From: Spirogloea muscicola
Lineage: Eukaryota; Streptophyta; Zygnematophyceae; Spirogloeales; Spirogloeaceae
Length of the DNA stretch: 32,130 nt
Direction: 5' to 3'
Assembly (NCBI GenBank): GCA_009602725.1
Contig: WELB01000280.1
Coordinates: 69,593 to 101,722, forward strand
This document shows, one piece after another, positions 29,191-32,130 of the stretch (the first letter of the stretch is position 1; each line of letters begins with the position of its first letter). The notes under the pieces are model-generated. The model searched no databases, was not told where the DNA came from, and saw only the letters and a program-made list of their open reading frames with translations. The position numbers were made by a program, and so were the translations under genes.

Positions 29191-31434
29191 CTAGCATTTT
29201 CCTGATCTGCAGTTTGCGAAGCATTGATTGTATGCATAAGATCCGTAACTGAGGCCCCAGCAGCAATTTTGACACTCCTGGAGGTAGTCGGTGCAGCTGC
29301 TTGTGATTGGCGGAAATGGTGGGAAAGGGCACGGGGTGTAGTGGTTGACATTGTCGCAGTAGGCCGGGTAAGGCTGCCTCATGTTTCCGTAGCAGCGGCC
29401 GCCACAAGCTGCCTGACAAGGATCACATTGGCCATTGGAGTCTGGCTGCCGCGTAGGCGTGTCGTAGTTACAGATTGCGTCGCACAAGGAGCTGTACAGC
29501 TTGGAGGTCCATCCACAGACCGGTGTGTCTGGGGAACAGCCGCAGTACCTCCCCATTGCACGCCTGCATGGTAGCTGTCCGGTGCAAGCAAAGTACAAAA
29601 TGAATATGTGAATATGTCATGTGCTTGGCAGGATGACACGTCTGCAACACTTCAAGTCAGCAAGGTATGGCACAGAAGACATGACTGGTCACAGTAAGAC
29701 TGGCTCACTTTGAGAATATTTTGGGTTGGATGAGCAGTGACTGCTGAAATGTGACCAAGGCTTACCCGCAGAGTCATGCCAGTGGTGTACGGTGCTCCGT
29801 CGTTGAAGAACAGGATGTTTTCTGGCGAGGCAACTGGGCCGCAGAGCTGCACTAGGAGCTGAGCAATGGTGTCCAGCGTCTCCCCCTCACGGACCACGTG
29901 CTCGATGAATTTCTCTGTGACTGGGCCATCTGCCAGTGCAAGGCTGGATCAATGCTTGCTCACAGGACTTGGACGAACGCGAGCACCCTTTGGCAATGGC
30001 CAGCACCACAGGTACAAGCAGCACGGCCTGCCAGATCTGAAAGTATCCTTGAACCGTTTGAAGGTAAAAAGCATAGGACAAATAGAGCACTTTGTGTGGC
30101 TCAGAGATTGTGAGTACCTGCACTGAAAGAGGCGTCCAGCGCCTGAAAGTCGGACTTGGTAGGCACGCACTTAGGCGCAGCTGCATTGGTGGCATCAAGA
30201 ACAAAGCCCAACGGGCAGTTGCAGGTGTATGCCTCCTGGGACTCCACAGCAGCGATGCAAGAGCCCCCACCGCAGAGCTTGCTTGCGCTCGAGCATGAGC
30301 CTCTAGCAGGAAGGTGAATGGGCATGAGAGCCGGCATTGAGAGCATGCCGCACGTCCCATCTGCGTCTGTCATGGCCAGCTTTGCGTAGCCGGCCTCACC
30401 CCACTCTGGGCCCCAAGAGTTCTTGACCACCCAATACGGCTCTGTGACATCCGCAGCATAGCCTACCACCAGCAGGGCGTGGTCAAGTTCGCTCGCCGGG
30501 CAGTCTGACGGAGAAAGGATGCCCCCAGTGTAGGAGGCGAAAGCAGGGTTGGACGAGCTGACGTAGGCAATAACAGGCTGCGTGAAAAGCACAGCAGGGC
30601 CGGACAGTCAGCATTGCTGACACACCCCAAATTGTCACTTGAGCAATGCTGCACAGAGCTGTTATGAACAGAACTGCGAGGCAGCCATGCAGTGCAACGG
30701 ATACTGGGTTGTGCAAACAGCCATGCAGCCATCCCAGAAGCTAAAAGCACGAGCTTTGGCCTCCCAACAGCCTCTTGCACCGGCGCTGCCGCTGTCAAGG
30801 GGGGAGCATGAGGCAGGAGAGACGAGGCAAGCCGGGGACGGGCGGGGCAGGAGGGCACAAGGACCTGCACGAAGACCGCCTGCATCAGAGCGAGAGCATT
30901 GCGTGCTGGCGTGATCTCCCAGGCTGCGAGCTGGGACGTCACGTTGGTCGTGGTGATGGCCTCCAGAGCGAGCTCCGGCCAGCCTCCAGTGCAGCACTCT
31001 CGGCCTCGGCACACGTTGAGGCTCTCTGGGGAGACATCGTCGATCTCGCGGGCCTCGGCGATGGCCCGCGCCGACGAGACGGCGTCGGCGGCGACGACGG
31101 CCCAGCAGTCGGCGCAGCCGGCCTCCTGGCTCTTCACGGCCGTCAGGGCGCGAGTGGGGGCCAGACGCCAGTCCCACGACGGCGGCGCCGTCACGCTGGC
31201 GTACCGAAAGCCGTCGGAGGCCTCCGGCGGCGCTGGGAGCGACGGCGGAGACCTCCGGAGTCGGCCGAGGCGCCTCAGATCGGGGGACTGGAAGTCGACG
31301 GGCGCCCGGCGGGCGTGGACGTCGGTGACGAGCTCCAGCAGCGACGGGCCCGCGACGACGGCGGAGGCGGCGGTGGAGGCTCTGGCGGCGACGGCGGCGG
31401 CCAGCAGGGCGAGGAGGGCGGCGAGCGGGGCCAT
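29191..31434 (-). CDS. Secreted papain-like protease, short paralogue (EGF, LysM, Kazal-like)
   Basis: Minus-strand exons 31434-30865, 30577-30118, 29929-29766 and 29574-29191 splice at GT-AG sites to 525 residues. The phase-1 join between exons 2 and 3 (g + at = Asp344) supports the model. The start is chosen at 31434 because it has a perfect context (tgccgccATGG) and opens a signal peptide (MAPLAALLALLAAAVAARA). The frame extends further upstream only as low-complexity sequence. The C1A domain has Gln103, Cys110 (AGCADCWAV), CCTGGW, His223 (LDHALLVVGYA) and Asn243 (VVKNSWG). About 25-30 residues present in the paralogue (its SVGGLLSN/YPYTA region) are missing after CCTGGWPELALEAI. One EGF-like unit (about 284-327) and one LysM-like unit (about 350-398, VVREGETLDTIAQ) follow. 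The C-terminal Kazal-like/Cys-rich tail (399-525) has TPVCGWTSKLYSSLCDAICN and CPFPPFPPITSSC. The gene converges with the long paralogue, 2.4 kb away. Confidence 0.87.
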
Positions 31435-32130
31435 GGCGGCAGGCGGCAGCGAGGTACGGACGCCGAGGCGCAAGGAATGGGGGGGGGCTTGAGAGGGGGG
31501 TGTTGGGACGGGGGGAGGGCAGGCGGGCGCCACCGTCTCAGGTAGATGGGGAAAGGGGCCCACCCGGCCGTCGGGCGCTGACGAAGGCGGCCGCTGGGCG
31601 GGGGGGGCGACACGCGGCGCCGGGCGGGCGCCAGAGAGGAGCCTCCCCTGTTTTGGGGGGGCAGCGTGCTCCCGCCCCCCCTCGCCGGCCTGTGGGCCCC
31701 ACGGCCCCCTGGGCCCCACAGCGTCCGCACGCGGCGTGGAGCTTGGCGCCGGGGTCGCGTTCCCACTGGCCTGCCGGGGCAGCGGGCGCCACCTTAACCC
31801 CCCCCCCCGGGGTCGAGGCCGTGATGCCTGGTGACGGCACCCGTCGCCCGGTGACGGCGCCGCTTACCGGGGCGAGGCACCCCACGCGACCTGTGACGGG
31901 GCGCCCGGGCGCTGGCGGCGGCGGCGACACGTCGCGACGCACGTCTGCTTCCAGCAGGGAGGCACGTGGCATCCTCTCCCGGCACGTGCGCCCAGGCCAG
32001 GGGGCCCGCAGCTGGGCAGGGGCTGCCCCCACCGCCGCGGCGCAATGGGCCCGAGGCGCCGCGCGCCGACTTGGCCCCCCCCCTCCAAGGGAGAGGGAGC
32101 GGGCAGGGGGAGGGAGAGAGAGGGGGGGGG
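31435..32130. other. GC-rich upstream region of the short protease gene
   Basis: Very GC-rich, with homopolymer runs (C run at about 31799-31808, G runs near 31481, 31605 and 32122-32130). It is probably the promoter and leader of the minus-strand gene starting at 31434. No TATA box is visible. Open frames here on both strands are low-complexity and judged artefacts of composition. The long G/C runs are places where assembly errors are likely. Confidence 0.5.

Noticed and set aside
29224-29574. Plus-strand open frame opposite the last exon of the short protease
   Set aside because: It is the antisense shadow of the well-supported Kazal-like/cysteine-rich exon.
30463-31719. Extending the short protease 95 codons upstream to 31719
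   Set aside because: The extension is Gly/Pro/Arg-rich and would bury the signal peptide at 31434, so it was not used.
31538-32032. Long minus-strand frames upstream of the short protease gene
   Set aside because: Composition-driven frames in very GC-rich DNA. The signal-peptide ATG at 31434 with its good context is the better start.

Overview
The window looks like nuclear DNA of a eukaryote, most likely a green alga. That assignment is inferred, not proven. The evidence is GT-AG introns of about 120-310 bp (many with a CTGCAG-like acceptor), GC-rich start contexts of the gccgccATGG type, a chromodomain Ty3/gypsy retrotransposon, a Ty1/copia fragment, and secreted proteins built from papain, EGF, LysM and Kazal-like modules. 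There is no sign of prokaryotic operons. I recognised no tRNA, rRNA or CRISPR.

Layout. 1-1400 has no gene and contains diverged copies of a dispersed hairpin repeat. 1405-3790 (+) is a heavily decayed Ty3/gypsy pol. It holds protease, RT/RNase H and integrase remnants, a 95-bp tandem duplication, and a deletion of the catalytic RT core. 3859-7017 (-) is a younger relative. It has a putative 3' LTR, an integrase with its catalytic residues, a GPY/F motif and a C-terminal chromodomain, but it is 5'-truncated and has one single-base frameshift. 7018-8350 is a nested inverted-repeat structure whose inner module (present twice, head to head) carries a strong TATA box. 8350-10400 is mostly non-autonomous repeat DNA. 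10433-11685 (+) is a four-exon gene for a proline-rich single-pass membrane protein. 11700-15400 is mostly unassigned. 16405-17357 (+) is a damaged gene for a secreted PstS-like phosphate-binding protein, cut off next to a copia fragment (17395-17780, -). An AT-rich, LTR-like island follows at about 18328-18863. 18900-22100 is packed with a hairpin/MITE family, including one clean 378-bp element with 28-bp terminal inverted repeats.

The most interesting part is the right third. Two papain-family (C1A) protease genes converge tail to tail: 23159-26790 (+, 6 exons, 895 aa) and 31434-29191 (-, 4 exons, 525 aa). Both keep the catalytic Cys/His/Asn and have a signal peptide and a strongly reduced propeptide. 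Both also carry EGF-like and LysM modules and end in the same Kazal-like plus cysteine-rich tail. The longer copy has two EGF-like and about five LysM-like units, with introns at equivalent positions in neighbouring LysM units. The shorter has one of each. This suggests an extracellular protease family that binds chitin, peptidoglycan or another glycan and carries an inhibitor-like domain, diversifying by loss or gain of LysM exons. The PstS-like gene is also secreted, but nothing in the sequence links it to the proteases.
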